Shown: positions 16,128 through 23,636 of the stretch, piece by piece
Layout: each line of letters starts with the position of its first letter
Position numbering within the stretch: position 1 is the first letter of the stretch
Origin: DATBDM01 sp034664425
GTDB lineage: Bacteria > Actinomycetota > Thermoleophilia > Solirubrobacterales > Solirubrobacteraceae
Direction: 5' to 3'
Assembly (NCBI GenBank): GCA_034664425.1
Contig: JAXDHR010000075.1
Location: forward strand, 4,834-68,833
DNA: 64,000 nt
Notes under the pieces: generated by a model
Database searches by the model: none
Seen by the model: the letters and a program-made list of their open reading frames with translations, nothing else
What the model was told of the DNA's origin: nothing
Made by a program: the position numbers and the translations under genes

Positions 16128-16937
16128 TCAGCGTGCGAGGCGCTCGACGAGCGCGCGCTCATCGGAGCCGAACCACGGGGGCGCGCCGGCCGCTGCGTTC
16201 TCGGCGAGCCGCTCGGGGCGCGAGGTCGCGGGGATCGCGACGGTGCAGCGCGGGTCGGACAGCGCCCACTTGAGCAGCGCCTGGCCCCAGGTCTGCACGC
16301 CGAATTCACCCAGCGGAGCGAGCTCGCGCGGGTCGGGCGCACGGCGGCCGAGCCCGCCGCCGCCCAGCGGGCGCATGACGAGCACGCCGAGCCCGAGCTC
16401 CTCCGCGAGTGGAAGGATCGTGCGCTCGACCTCGCGCTCGTGCGGGTTGTAGGGCACCTGGATCGCGGTGATCCGGCCCGTGCGCATCACCTCGGCCAGC
16501 TCGCCGAAGGCCCGCGGGCTGTAATGCGTGGCGCCGAGCGCGCCGATCTGGCCGGCATCCCTGCGGCGCTCGAGCTGCGCCAGCTGCTCGGGCCAGGCGA
16601 CGAGGTTGTGCAGCTGGTAGAGCTCGACGCGGCCGCCGAAGAAGCGCAGCGCCCGGTCGACCTGGGCCTCGCCCTCGCGCGGGTCGGGCGTCCAGACCTT
16701 CGTGGCGACGAACGCCTCGTCGCGCCGCTCGCCGAGGCTCTGGCCGACGACGCGCTCGCTCTCGCCGTACATCGGCGAGGAGTCGATCACGGTGATGCCG
16801 GCGTCGAGCGCCGCGCGCACGACCGCGCCCGCGCGGGCCTCGGCGTCCGCGCCGCGGACGTCGAGTGTCTGCCAGGTCCCCATGCCGACGACGGGCAGCT
16901 TTGGGCCGCCGGCGCCGAGGGCGCGCCGCTCGATCAC
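16128..16937 (-). CDS. Aldo/keto reductase
   Basis: About 269 residues, a compact aldo/keto reductase. Asp in ITVIDSSPMYG, the Tyr of MYG, Lys in VATKVW and His in LYQLHNLV form the catalytic tetrad. The segment TVAIPATSRPERL is the cofactor loop. The GTG at 16937 is chosen because it overlaps the stop of the EamA transporter (GTGA) and begins just before the family's first strand; a longer frame runs through the transporter. It converges with the ABC genes, the stops being four bases apart. Substrate unknown; it may process something moved by the EamA protein. Confidence 0.88.
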   Translation of the reverse strand: MIERRALGAGGPKLPVVGMGTWQTLDVRGADAEARAGAVVRAALDAGITVIDSSPMYGESERVVGQSLGERRDEAFVATKVWTPDPREGEAQVDRALRFFGGRVELYQLHNLVAWPEQLAQLERRRDAGQIGALGATHYSPRAFGELAEVMRTGRITAIQVPYNPHEREVERTILPLAEELGLGVLVMRPLGGGGLGRRAPDPRELAPLGEFGVQTWGQALLKWALSDPRCTVAIPATSRPERLAENAAAGAPPWFGSDERALVERLAR

Positions 16938-17956
16938 GCGCGCGAGCCCGCGTCGGCCGTTCGCCGCGGCGATCCGGGGCGCGGTCCGCGACGTGCGAGC
17001 GCGCTGGGGTCGCGGCTCATCACGAACGGCATCGCCGTGACGGTGGCGAGGAGGATCACGAGTCCGAGCACCTGCACCGCGCCGAGGTGGATGCCGAAGG
17101 CGATCGCGTTGAGGACCAGCGCGGTCGCCGGGAACGACAGCTCGGCGAGCGTGGCCGTCGAGGCCGTCGTGCGCTCGAGGCCGCGGTAGTAGAGCAGCAG
17201 CGCGATCAGTCCCGGGATCAGCGCAAGTGCGATCAGCCACGGCGCGTCGCCGGCGCCCGCCGCGAAGAACGGCCCGTTGCCACCGCGGGTGAGGAGCAGC
17301 AGCGCCGCGATCGGCAGGCCGGTGGCGAAGCGCACGGCGGTCAGCTCGTTCGGGCTCAGCTTGTCGCCGAGGAACTTGCCCAGGACGGTCCCGAGCGCCC
17401 ACAGCACGGCCGCGGCGATCGCCAGCAGCGGCGCGGTCGCGTTCGACGGCGCGACCTTCCCGGGATCATCCAGCACCAGCAGGTAGGAGCCCAGCAGCGC
17501 CGCCGCGAGGAACCAGAAGTAGCGCGGCCGCACGCGCTCGCGCAGCACGACGTACGCAAAGCAGACCGCGAACACCGGCTGCAGCTTCTGCAGCAGCAGC
17601 GGCGTGGTCAGGTCCCCCCCGTCGGCGATGGCCGACGTCAGCGCCTTCGTGAAGAGGATCGTCGCGCCCACCGAGGCACCGCCGCCAACCACGATCACCG
17701 CAAGCCAGTCGATGAGGCGCAGCCGCCGCAGCGCAGGGCCTGCGCGCAGCAGGATCGGCAGCACGGCGAGCGTGAGCACGACGTGCTCCCAGAAGACGAT
17801 CTCGGTCGCCGAGATGCTCGTGGCGAGGTGCCGGCGGAAGAAGACGTCGGTCGCCCACAGGGACGCGGCGACGGCGACGATCGCGGTGCCGATGGCGGTG
17901 CTGGAACCGAGCCCCCCGCGAGCGGTCGAGGCGGGGGGCGACTGGGGAGCGGTCAC
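16934..17956 (-). CDS. EamA/DMT superfamily transporter
   Basis: A 340-residue membrane protein with ten predicted helices in two EamA repeats (for example LWALGTVLGKFLGDKLSPNELTAVRF opens the second repeat). Such proteins export metabolites or amino acids. The GTG at 17956 is used; a start at 18013 is excluded because it would place the coding region inside the tRNA-Gln gene. It is coupled to the downstream aldo/keto reductase by a four-base overlap. Confidence 0.87.
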   Translation of the reverse strand: MTAPQSPPASTARGGLGSSTAIGTAIVAVAASLWATDVFFRRHLATSISATEIVFWEHVVLTLAVLPILLRAGPALRRLRLIDWLAVIVVGGGASVGATILFTKALTSAIADGGDLTTPLLLQKLQPVFAVCFAYVVLRERVRPRYFWFLAAALLGSYLLVLDDPGKVAPSNATAPLLAIAAAVLWALGTVLGKFLGDKLSPNELTAVRFATGLPIAALLLLTRGGNGPFFAAGAGDAPWLIALALIPGLIALLLYYRGLERTTASTATLAELSFPATALVLNAIAFGIHLGAVQVLGLVILLATVTAMPFVMSRDPSALARRGPRPGSPRRTADAGSRA

Positions 17957-17988
17957 CGCTCCAAGTGTCGCAGGCGGCGTGCGAAAGC

Positions 17989-18059
17989 TGCCGGGCAGGG
18001 ACTCGAACCCCAACTACCAGAGCCAGAATCTGGCGTGCTGCCAATTACACCACCCGGCA
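17989..18059 (-). tRNA. tRNA-Gln (anticodon CTG)
   Basis: Read on the minus strand the 71-base gene folds as a cloverleaf: acceptor stem TGCCGGG with CCCGGCA, D arm with AATTGGCA loop, anticodon stem CCAGA/TCTGG around loop TTCTGGC (anticodon CTG, reading CAG), and T loop TTCGAGT. CCA is not encoded. It is the only tRNA in the window. Confidence 0.96.
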
Positions 18060-18072
18060 AGGGCGGTCGCCC

Positions 18073-18078
18073 AGTATA
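18073..18078 (-). promoter_or_regulatory. -10 box of tRNA-Gln promoter
   Basis: TATACT on the minus strand ends thirteen bases before the mature 5' end of tRNA-Gln. No convincing -35 at 17 bases was found. Confidence 0.5.
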
Positions 18079-18164
18079 GGAGGCCGCAACGGCGCGCCGC
18101 GGCGTGCCGGCCGATCCGCAGAATCTTTGGGTGATGTTCCTGCCCCGCGTCCTTGGCGCATGAA

Positions 18165-18219
18165 TTGACGCGCCGTTGTACACAGAGGCTCATAAGCCGC
18201 TAGATTGCACCAATGGTGC
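18165..18219 (+). promoter_or_regulatory. Candidate promoter and small palindrome before the Crp/Fnr gene
   Basis: TTGACG (18165-18170) with CTCATA (18189-18194), and TTGTAC (18176-18181) with TAGATT (18201-18206), are alternative -35/-10 pairs with long spacers of 18 and 19. GCACC-AAT-GGTGC (18207-18219) directly after the second -10 could be an operator. The rest of 18079-18272 holds no gene. Confidence 0.35.
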
Positions 18220-18272
18220 CGAGCGGCCTGTAGGGAGCGGGAAGTCGGCGCCACGAGGCGAAAGGAACGGGC

Positions 18273-19031
18273 ATGGCTGACGGCGGGAACGGATCGGTTC
18301 ATCTCCTGGAAGCGGACCCCGATCTGGCGCGCGGCCTTGACCCGCGGCGCGTGCGGGAGATGTCGCAGCGGCTGATCACGCGCGCGCTGGACATCCCCCG
18401 CGGGCCGTGGACCCCGCAGCGGCTGCTCTCCGGCGGCTCACAGCCGATCGGACTGCTCATGCTCGACGGCCTGCTCGTTCGCGAGGCGACGGTCGGCGAC
18501 CACCCGTCCGCGGAGCTGCTCGGCCCCGGCGACGTGCTGCGCGCCTGGGAGGACGCCGACGACGACGTGCTGCTTGCGCGCCGCATCGATTGGAACGCGC
18601 TCACGCACACGCGCGTCGCCGTCATCGACCACGCGCTCGCAGTGCGCGCGGCCCAATGGCCGGAGATCTTCGCCACCTTCGTCGAGCGCGCCGCGCGACG
18701 CGCCGAGCGGCTGGTCGTGATGCAGGCGATCGGCCACCTCACCCGCGTCGACGACCGGCTGCTGGCGATGCTGTGGTGCCTCGCGGAGCGCTGGGGCCGC
18801 GTCGTTCCCGGCGGCGTGCTCGTCAACCTGCGCCTCCCCCACCGCACGCTGGCCGGCATGGTCGGGGCGCGGCGTCCGTCGGTGACGACGGCGCTCGGCC
18901 AGCTGATCGCGCGCGGGGAGCTCGAGCGCCGCGCCGACGGTGCCTGGGTCCTGCGCGGCGCTCCGCCCGAGCCGCAGCACGCGCCGGCGCCCGCCGCGGG
19001 CGGCCTCGGGCTGGACCGGATCAGCGTCTAG
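18273..19031 (+). CDS. Crp/Fnr family transcriptional regulator
   Basis: A 252-residue protein with a degenerate N-terminal cyclic-nucleotide-binding fold (GGSQPIGLLMLDGLLVRE, then LLGPGDVLRAWE) and a C-terminal winged helix (LPHRTLAGMVGARRPSVTTALGQL). No Fe-S cysteines or clear cAMP-binding arginine/serine pair is visible, so the ligand is unknown. The ATG at 18273 is preceded by AAAGGA. No operon partner: the next gene converges. It probably acts as a global or stress regulator. Confidence 0.86.
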   Translation: MADGGNGSVHLLEADPDLARGLDPRRVREMSQRLITRALDIPRGPWTPQRLLSGGSQPIGLLMLDGLLVREATVGDHPSAELLGPGDVLRAWEDADDDVLLARRIDWNALTHTRVAVIDHALAVRAAQWPEIFATFVERAARRAERLVVMQAIGHLTRVDDRLLAMLWCLAERWGRVVPGGVLVNLRLPHRTLAGMVGARRPSVTTALGQLIARGELERRADGAWVLRGAPPEPQHAPAPAAGGLGLDRISV

Positions 19032-19040
19032 CGCGGCGGT

Positions 19041-19054
19041 CGCGCGGCCGCGCG
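19041..19054. terminator. Palindrome between convergent genes
   Basis: CGCGCGGCCGCGCG is a perfect 14-base palindrome, with GGCG and CGCC outside it, in the 38 bases between the stops of the Crp/Fnr and FAD reductase genes. There is no T-run; a termination role is inferred from position. Confidence 0.3.
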
Positions 19055-19069
19055 TCGCCCCGCCGGCGC

Positions 19070-20269
19070 CTAGAACTCGACCGGGAGGCTGGGGTCGGCG
19101 ATCTGCCGCCGCGCGAGCTCGAGGTCGTCGCCGCGCCCGACGCTGAGGGCACCCGCCACGCGGCCGCCGTCGAGGTAGAAGATCGCGAACTCGCCGCGCT
19201 GCACCGATCCGCGCACGACCTCGCGGTCCCAGCGCGCGGCGGGACCGACGTACTCGAGCGATGCCCAGTCTGCGAGGTCAGACCAGAAGTACGGGACGTC
19301 GTCGTAGGGCTGCTCGGAGCCGAGGATGGCGCGCGCGACGGCGGCGCCCTGGCCCCGGGCGACCTCCCAGTGCTCGACCCGCAGCCTGCGGCCGTGGAGG
19401 ACCGAGTCGTACTCGCAGATGTCGCCCGCCGCCCAGATGCCGGGCGCGGAGGTCTCCAGGCGCGCCGAGCAGCGCACCCCGCCCGTGTCCCCCAGCTGGA
19501 GCCCCGCGCTGCGCGCGAGCATCACGTCCGGCATCACGCCGGTCCCCATCACGACGGTCTGGGCGGGAATCGAGCGGCCGGACGCGGTGCGCACCGAGTC
19601 GACGTGCTCGTCGCCCTCGAAGGCCGCGAGCGCGTCCCCGCCGGCCCACTCGACCCCGCGGCTCGTGAGGACGTCGCGGAAGTACGCTCCGGCCGTGTCG
19701 CCGAAGCCGCGCGAGAGCGGAAGCTGCTCCTCGGCGACCATCGTCACCGAGCGGCCGCGTGCGGTCAGCGTGGCGGCGACCTCGCAGGCGATGTAGGAGC
19801 CGCCGACGACCACGATGCGCTCGGCGTCGTCCGCGCCGGCGCGGATCGTATCCGCGTTGCCGAGCGCGCGCACGTAGTGGATGCCCTCGAGCTGGCCACC
19901 GTCGACGCGCAGGCGACGGACGTTTGCACCCGTGGCCAGCACGGCGTGCTCGAAGGCGACGACGGTCTTGTCGGAGAGGGTCGCTGCGCGCGCCTGCGTG
20001 TCGAGCGCCGTCACGCTCGTGCGGACCCGCAGATCGACGTCGTGCTCGGCCCACCACCCGGGTGGATGGAGGTAGGTCTCCTCGCGGGCCGCCTCCCCCG
20101 ACAGGTACTGCTTCGTGACCGACGGGCGGTCGTAGGGAGGATCGACGTCGCGACCGGCGACGAGGATCGAGCCGCCGTAGCCGCCGTCGCGCAGCGTCTC
20201 GGCGCACGCACTGCCGGCGGCGCCGGCACCAACGACGAGCACGCCGGTGCCGAGCTCGGTCTCAGGCAT
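19070..20269 (-). CDS. FAD-dependent pyridine nucleotide-disulfide oxidoreductase (ferredoxin reductase type)
   Basis: A 399-residue flavoprotein. FAD Rossmann motif VLVVGAGAAGSACAETL is at the N-terminus, the NAD(P)H motif IVVVGGSYIACEVAATL in the middle and the second FAD motif GIWAAGDICE near residue 290. The C-terminal domain with FWSDLADWASLEYVG matches the reductase C-terminal domain of putidaredoxin/rhodocoxin-type reductases. It transfers electrons from NAD(P)H to an iron-sulfur protein or other acceptor. It is the last gene of the six-gene operon and overlaps the upstream RCK gene by eight bases; why it accompanies ion transport genes is unclear. Confidence 0.9.
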   Translation of the reverse strand: MPETELGTGVLVVGAGAAGSACAETLRDGGYGGSILVAGRDVDPPYDRPSVTKQYLSGEAAREETYLHPPGWWAEHDVDLRVRTSVTALDTQARAATLSDKTVVAFEHAVLATGANVRRLRVDGGQLEGIHYVRALGNADTIRAGADDAERIVVVGGSYIACEVAATLTARGRSVTMVAEEQLPLSRGFGDTAGAYFRDVLTSRGVEWAGGDALAAFEGDEHVDSVRTASGRSIPAQTVVMGTGVMPDVMLARSAGLQLGDTGGVRCSARLETSAPGIWAAGDICEYDSVLHGRRLRVEHWEVARGQGAAVARAILGSEQPYDDVPYFWSDLADWASLEYVGPAARWDREVVRGSVQRGEFAIFYLDGGRVAGALSVGRGDDLELARRQIADPSLPVEF

Positions 20270-20945
20270 GCGCCTCTTTGCCGACGAAGCGGCGCGTGAT
20301 GTCCTCCTCCAGCCCCGGATCGAGCACCACGAGCACCTCGTCGCCGGCCTCGACGACCGTGTCCGCCTTCGGCACGAAGCCCGATCCCTCGCGCAGCACG
20401 GAGATCACCAGCGCGCCCTCGGGCAAACCCATGTCCGCGACCCGCGAGCCGGCCGCCGGCGCGTCCTCGCCGACCACGAGCTCGATGATCTCGAGGCGCT
20501 CCTCGGGGAGGTCGAGCAGGTGCACGAGGCCGTAGCGCGGAACCTCGTGCTCGATCAGCCGCAGGATCAGGTCGGTGGCGGAGACCGCGGGCTGGATCCC
20601 GAGCAGCTTGAAGTGCTCGAGGTTGCGGGGGTTGTTGACCCGGGCGATGATCCGCTCGCACAGGTACTTCTCCTTGGCGACCTGGCAGATCAGCAGGTTG
20701 TCCTCGTCGTCGCCGGTGACCGCGACGACGAGATCGGCACGCTGGATGCCGGCGCGCTCGAGCACCCAGAGCTCGGTCGCATCGCCGTACTGGACCGCGT
20801 GCTCGAGCTCCTGCTCGACGGTCAGGTAGCGGCGGCGGTCCTGCTCGACGACCGTGACCTCGTCGCCCTTCTCGATCAGCTCGCGCGCGAGGTTCCAGCC
20901 GACCTTGCCGGCGCCCGCGATGATCACGTACATGCCGCCGGACAT
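20262..20945 (-). CDS. TrkA/CeoC-type RCK potassium regulatory protein
   Basis: A 227-residue protein with an N-terminal RCK domain (MYVIIAGAGKVGWNLARELI, nucleotide-binding GxGxxG; VVAVTGDDEDNLL) and a C-terminal RCK_C domain (LPEGALVISVLREG...DEVLVVLD). RCK proteins bind NAD(H)/ATP and gate K+ transporters from the cytoplasm; RCK_C domains in some species bind c-di-AMP. Its start shares one base with the stop of a second RCK gene (TGATG). No TrkH/TrkG/KtrB gene is nearby; two APC-type permeases occupy that place in the operon. Confidence 0.9.
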   Translation of the reverse strand: MSGGMYVIIAGAGKVGWNLARELIEKGDEVTVVEQDRRRYLTVEQELEHAVQYGDATELWVLERAGIQRADLVVAVTGDDEDNLLICQVAKEKYLCERIIARVNNPRNLEHFKLLGIQPAVSATDLILRLIEHEVPRYGLVHLLDLPEERLEIIELVVGEDAPAAGSRVADMGLPEGALVISVLREGSGFVPKADTVVEAGDEVLVVLDPGLEEDITRRFVGKEAHA

Positions 20946-21382
20946 CAGGCGGCCTCGTCGGGCTCGGTCAGCGCGGCGCGCTCGAGCTGCTCGATGGCGA
21001 TCTGCGTCGGGCAGATCGTGTGCACGCCCTGCTCCCGGTACCAGGCGGCGCGGCGGGGGTCGAGCACGCGCGCGATCACCCGCGGCACGTCGAAGCGGCG
21101 CCGGGCGATCTGGGCCACCACGAGATTCGTGTTGTCGCCGTTGGTGGAGGCGATGAAGACGTCGGCGTCCTCGATCCCGGCCTCCTCGAGCGCGTCCAGC
21201 TCGAGCGCGGTGCCGATGGTGAAGCGACCGCCCGCCTCCTCCCAGGAGCGGCCGAGCTCCACATCGAGGCGCTCATGGGAGAGCGGGTCCTCGTCCAGGA
21301 CCGACACGGTGTGGCCGGCCCGGAGGGCCGAAGTGGCGACTGAGGACCCAACCCGTCCTGCGCCGATCACGAGCACGAACAC
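20945..21382 (-). CDS. TrkA/CeoB-type RCK_N protein
   Basis: A 145-residue single RCK_N domain protein. GTG at 21382 opens directly into the Rossmann strand VFVLVIGAGRVGSSVATSAL; VFIASTNGDNTNLVVAQIA is the second nucleotide-binding region. It lacks the RCK_C domain of its neighbour, giving the long/short pair seen as CeoC/CeoB in mycobacteria. It starts 11 bases after the stop of the APC-UspA gene and is coupled to the longer RCK gene. A longer frame from 21541 runs through the permease gene and is spurious. Confidence 0.88.
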   Translation of the reverse strand: MFVLVIGAGRVGSSVATSALRAGHTVSVLDEDPLSHERLDVELGRSWEEAGGRFTIGTALELDALEEAGIEDADVFIASTNGDNTNLVVAQIARRRFDVPRVIARVLDPRRAAWYREQGVHTICPTQIAIEQLERAALTEPDEAA

Positions 21383-21393
21383 GGGCCCGGATG

Positions 21394-23466
21394 CTATCGG
21401 GATGAGTGGCCGTCGGCCGTTGCGTCGACGGTGACCGTCGCCGGGTGACCGAGCGAGACGGGCGCACGCTCGTCGGCCACCGTCGCCGGGTCCTGGATCG
21501 CGCCGTGGTGGGCGGGCGGGGCCGTGAGGATGACTCGGCACGGTGCCTTCTGCACCACATAGCGCGTCGTCTCCCCCACGAAGGTGTCGCGCAGGCCTTG
21601 CTTGCCGCCGTAGCGCAGGCCGCCGCGGAGTCGGGTCGGCTCCTCGGCGGCGAGCACGATCGCCTCCACCCCGCGGCGCTTGGCCTCGTGCACGATCGCC
21701 TCGCCCGCGCGCCGCGCGCGCACCACCGCGGTGGCGACCTCGACGCCTTCGTACTCCTCGCCGACCGCCTTCGCGCGCGCGAGCGCACTGCGCGCACGCT
21801 TGAGCTCCTTGTCGGGGACGCGCGAGTCCAGCGGCAGCGCCATCGGGACCTCGAAGACCCAGATCGCCTCGATCACCGCGCCGCCCTCGCCGAGATCCGC
21901 GTCCTCATCCGCGGCGAGCCGGCCGGCGGTCTGCACGATGTCGTCGTCGATCTCCTCGCCGACGATCGGCACGAGGATCGAGCCGTACTCCACGTCCGGG
22001 CGCTCGCGCGTGAGGGTCCGCTCCGGCACGGTGACGCGCTTGGTCAGCGACTTGCCCTCCGAGATCCGGTAGATGGCGTAGACGGCGATCCCGAACGCCA
22101 TCCAGCCGAGCCCCACCCAGCGTCCGCCGCCGTGGTAGGCGAGCACCGCGAGTAGCGCGAGGGCGCACAGCACCGCGCCGGCCGCTGCGGGGAGCGGCAG
22201 CTCGAAGCCCCGGACGCGCACGTTGAGCGGCACCTTGTACGGCCGATCGCGGCCCGGCTCCTTCCAGCGCAGCCGGCAGACGGCGAGGCAGACGAGGGTG
22301 AAGGCGAGGGTGGTGCCGAACGCCGAGATGCCCAGCAGCAGCTTCATGTTCGCCGGCATCAGCAGGATCGTCGCCAGCAGCGAGCCGATCACGATCACTG
22401 CGACCGGCGTGCCGTAGCGCGGGTGCAGGTAGCCGACCAGCGACGGGATCTGGCGGTTGAGCGCCAGCGAGTAGCCGAGCCGCGACAATCCCAGCATCGC
22501 CGCCTGGCAGGCGGCGACCAGGATCGCGATCGCCGAGACGGCGACGAGGTAGCGCAGGCCGTCGTGCAGCCACGGCTGCGAGAAGTCGGCGACCACGCCG
22601 AGCATCGGCGCCTCGATCCAGGCCGCCGGACCGCCCTCCGACGCCCGCTCGACCGGCAGCGTCGAGGACGCGACGAGCGCGATCCCGACGTAGGGGATCA
22701 ACGTCGCGATCAGCCGCACCGCCACCAGCCGCTTGAGCCCCTTGCGCCCGACGGCCACCTGGCCGGAGAGGCCCGAGGAGGCGTCGATCCCGCTGAACGC
22801 GACGAGCACGAGCGGGATCGCCCACACCAGGTCGCCGAGCGACGTGCTCCTTCCGGTCACCGCGGTGGGATCGGTGAGCACCTGCGGCTCGAAGAGCAGC
22901 GCCATGCCGAGCGCCACGAGCACGATCTGCAGGACGAGGTCGACGAGCACGATCACGACGGCGCGGTCGTAGCGGCGAGCCGTCATGCCGCGGACGTTGT
23001 TGACCGTCACGTAGGCGACGACCGCGAAGCCGACCAGGAACTCCGGCACGCCGTGCGCGAGCGGCGCCCAGAAGATCGCCGCGTAGTCGGAGACCGCGAA
23101 GGCCGTCAGCGCGATCAGGATCAGGTAGTCCAGGCAGATCGCCCAGCCGGCGATGAAGCTCCACAGCTCGTTGAAGGCGTAGCGCGCGATCACCGTCGCG
23201 CCGCCGCGCTCCTGGTGCAGGGAGGCGCCCTCGACGTAGGAGACCATCACCAGCGTGAAGAGGGCGAAGCCGACGAGGAAGACGACCCAGGTCAGGCCCA
23301 GCGCCCGCTGGGCGACGACGCCGACCCCGAAGTACAGCGAGGCGGAGACGAAGCCCTGGACGATCCCGAACAGCGCGGGCGAACCGAGGCCGCGGCGGAG
23401 CCCCTCCGGGGTGTTGACGCGGGCGTTGCGCAGGCGCTGAACGCCGGGGGACGCGGTCCGCGGCAT
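21394..23466 (-). CDS. APC superfamily permease with C-terminal UspA domain, probable K+ transporter
   Basis: A 690-residue protein: about twelve membrane helices in the first 480 residues (SPALFGIVQGFVSASLYFGVG is helix 1 with the broken APC core) and a cytoplasmic universal-stress-protein domain in the last 190 residues (SILVPIVGEEIDD, then a phosphate-loop-like segment GKQGLRDTFVGETTRYV and CRVILTAPP). This layout resembles Bacillus KimA, a K+/H+ symporter once annotated as an amino acid permease. Linked RCK genes downstream support K+ rather than amino acids. Start ATG 23466 shares a base with the stop of the small membrane protein. Confidence 0.85.
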   Translation of the reverse strand: MPRTASPGVQRLRNARVNTPEGLRRGLGSPALFGIVQGFVSASLYFGVGVVAQRALGLTWVVFLVGFALFTLVMVSYVEGASLHQERGGATVIARYAFNELWSFIAGWAICLDYLILIALTAFAVSDYAAIFWAPLAHGVPEFLVGFAVVAYVTVNNVRGMTARRYDRAVVIVLVDLVLQIVLVALGMALLFEPQVLTDPTAVTGRSTSLGDLVWAIPLVLVAFSGIDASSGLSGQVAVGRKGLKRLVAVRLIATLIPYVGIALVASSTLPVERASEGGPAAWIEAPMLGVVADFSQPWLHDGLRYLVAVSAIAILVAACQAAMLGLSRLGYSLALNRQIPSLVGYLHPRYGTPVAVIVIGSLLATILLMPANMKLLLGISAFGTTLAFTLVCLAVCRLRWKEPGRDRPYKVPLNVRVRGFELPLPAAAGAVLCALALLAVLAYHGGGRWVGLGWMAFGIAVYAIYRISEGKSLTKRVTVPERTLTRERPDVEYGSILVPIVGEEIDDDIVQTAGRLAADEDADLGEGGAVIEAIWVFEVPMALPLDSRVPDKELKRARSALARAKAVGEEYEGVEVATAVVRARRAGEAIVHEAKRRGVEAIVLAAEEPTRLRGGLRYGGKQGLRDTFVGETTRYVVQKAPCRVILTAPPAHHGAIQDPATVADERAPVSLGHPATVTVDATADGHSSR

Positions 23467-23636
23467 CAGCGGCGGCGCTCCAGAAGCAGGCGCAGCGTTC
23501 CCGCGGCGATGAAGAGCACGCCCATGAGAAGCCCGAAGGCGAGCGGTCCGCCGCCCGCCACGAGCGTGCGCACGATGATCGCCACCCCGAGCAGCACCAG
23601 CAGGCCGGAGAGCAGCTTCGGGGCGAGGCCGGTCAC
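23466..23636 (-). CDS. Small two-helix membrane protein in K+ operon
   Basis: A 56-residue protein made of two hydrophobic helices (about 8-24 and 33-50) with a short Gly-rich turn and a basic tail (LLLERRR). The GTG start overlaps the stop of the upstream permease (GTGA) and the TGA overlaps the ATG of the downstream permease, so it is translated between the two. It may be a small subunit of the transporter. I do not recognise a family. Confidence 0.68.
   Translation of the reverse strand: MTGLAPKLLSGLLVLLGVAIIVRTLVAGGGPLAFGLLMGVLFIAAGTLRLLLERRR

Noticed and set aside
17957..18013. A longer start for the EamA transporter
   Set aside because: The added codons would lie in the tRNA-Gln gene, and a good GTG start precedes the first helix.
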